Positions 51,951 to 52,054 of a DNA stretch of 52,054 nt are shown piece by piece. Origin of the DNA: Clostridiales bacterium oral taxon 876 str. F0540 (GTDB lineage: Bacteria; Bacillota; Clostridia; Clostridiales; Clostridiaceae); contig KE993503.1 in NCBI GenBank assembly GCA_000466585.1, forward strand, positions 1-52,054, read 5' to 3'. Position numbers and translations under genes: made by a program. Positions within the stretch are counted from its first letter, which is position 1. Every line of letters begins with the position of its first letter. The notes below the pieces were generated by a model. The model made no database searches. It saw only the letters and a program-made list of their open reading frames with translations, and was not told the DNA's origin.

Positions 51951-52054
51951 TTTTTGTATAGAAGTGGATTGGAAATAAAGTGATCGCATGTTGTGGAGTA
52001 AAAACCTTAGAGCCTTATGCAGAAAATAATATTTTACTTTATGATAACTTTGCG
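51951..52054. other. sequence after gyrA, no supported gene
   Basis: Short AT-rich tail to the window edge. A frame is open from about 51962 but has only a GTG at 51980 with a weak GGA upstream, so I do not call a gene. Confidence 0.4.

Noticed and set aside
51980..52054. Open frame running off the right edge
   Set aside because: Only about 31 codons are open, the single start option is GTG with a weak site, and such length is common by chance in AT-rich DNA.
1..52054. CRISPR array, tRNA, rRNA or insertion sequence
   Set aside because: No regularly spaced direct repeats, cloverleaf or transposase frame was seen; the only tandem repeat is the 83-nt leader element.

Overview
The window is a low-GC, AT-rich Firmicute chromosome segment that covers the replication origin. 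Gene order (rpmH, rnpA, yidD, yidC, jag, mnmE, mnmG, rsmG, noc, parA, parB to the left; dnaA, dnaN, yaaA, recF, remB, gyrB, gyrA to the right), CsxC/SPOCS-like spore-surface genes, YyaC, YtvI and an EFR1-type flavodoxin/ferredoxin point to an anaerobic endospore former, most likely Clostridium sensu stricto. I cannot assign a species. No rRNA, tRNA, CRISPR array or intact transposon was seen.

Right part (42.2-52 kb): oriC is bipartite. One set of DnaA boxes lies between rpmH and dnaA. A second lies between dnaA and dnaN and is followed by a GC-rich patch, a DnaA-trio-like TAC repeat and an AT-rich unwinding region. Genes diverge from the origin: replication initiation, sliding clamp, recombination and gyrase genes on the + strand; ribosome/tRNA maturation, membrane insertion and segregation genes on the - strand. 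Two perfect parS sites flank parA-parB. A perfect Noc-type palindrome (14 bp) lies inside mnmE.

Middle part (25-33 kb): the rpsF-ssb-rpsR operon with its S6:S18-type leader, DUF951 and a MscS channel, a YedF/DUF3343 selenium- or sulfur-related pair, and a + strand run (LysE exporter, cysteine desulfurase-like enzyme, YtvI-type membrane protein, YyaC). From 19.2 to 24.8 kb is a spore-surface island. It has three paralogous CsxC/SPOCS-type genes, two SPOCS-like genes, a DUF11-like surface protein and a tiny Cys-rich protein; several are preceded by sigma-K-like promoters.

Left part (0-19 kb): mostly housekeeping and accessory genes. These are a GNAT/MFS pair, a Methyltransf_32-type methyltransferase, a DUF4230 protein, TcdA, a PAS histidine kinase, a serine-synthesis cluster (aminotransferase, SerA, DUF1015), an M32 carboxypeptidase with small Cys-rich neighbours, a Nudix hydrolase, SfsA and an intracellular-looking clostripain-family protease. 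A cluster of five DnaA-box-like 9-mers sits about 25 kb from oriC between sfsA and the protease.

The least explained structure is an 83-nt leader element. It has two stacked hairpins (first loop TAAAT or TAAAC) and its 3' end supplies the Shine-Dalgarno sequence. It appears, intact or degenerate, before five unrelated genes: the methyltransferase, serA, the DUF4446 gene, mnmE (in tandem at exactly 83 nt) and gyrB. Separately, yyaC and the UPF0180 gene share another leader hairpin that buries the Shine-Dalgarno sequence.
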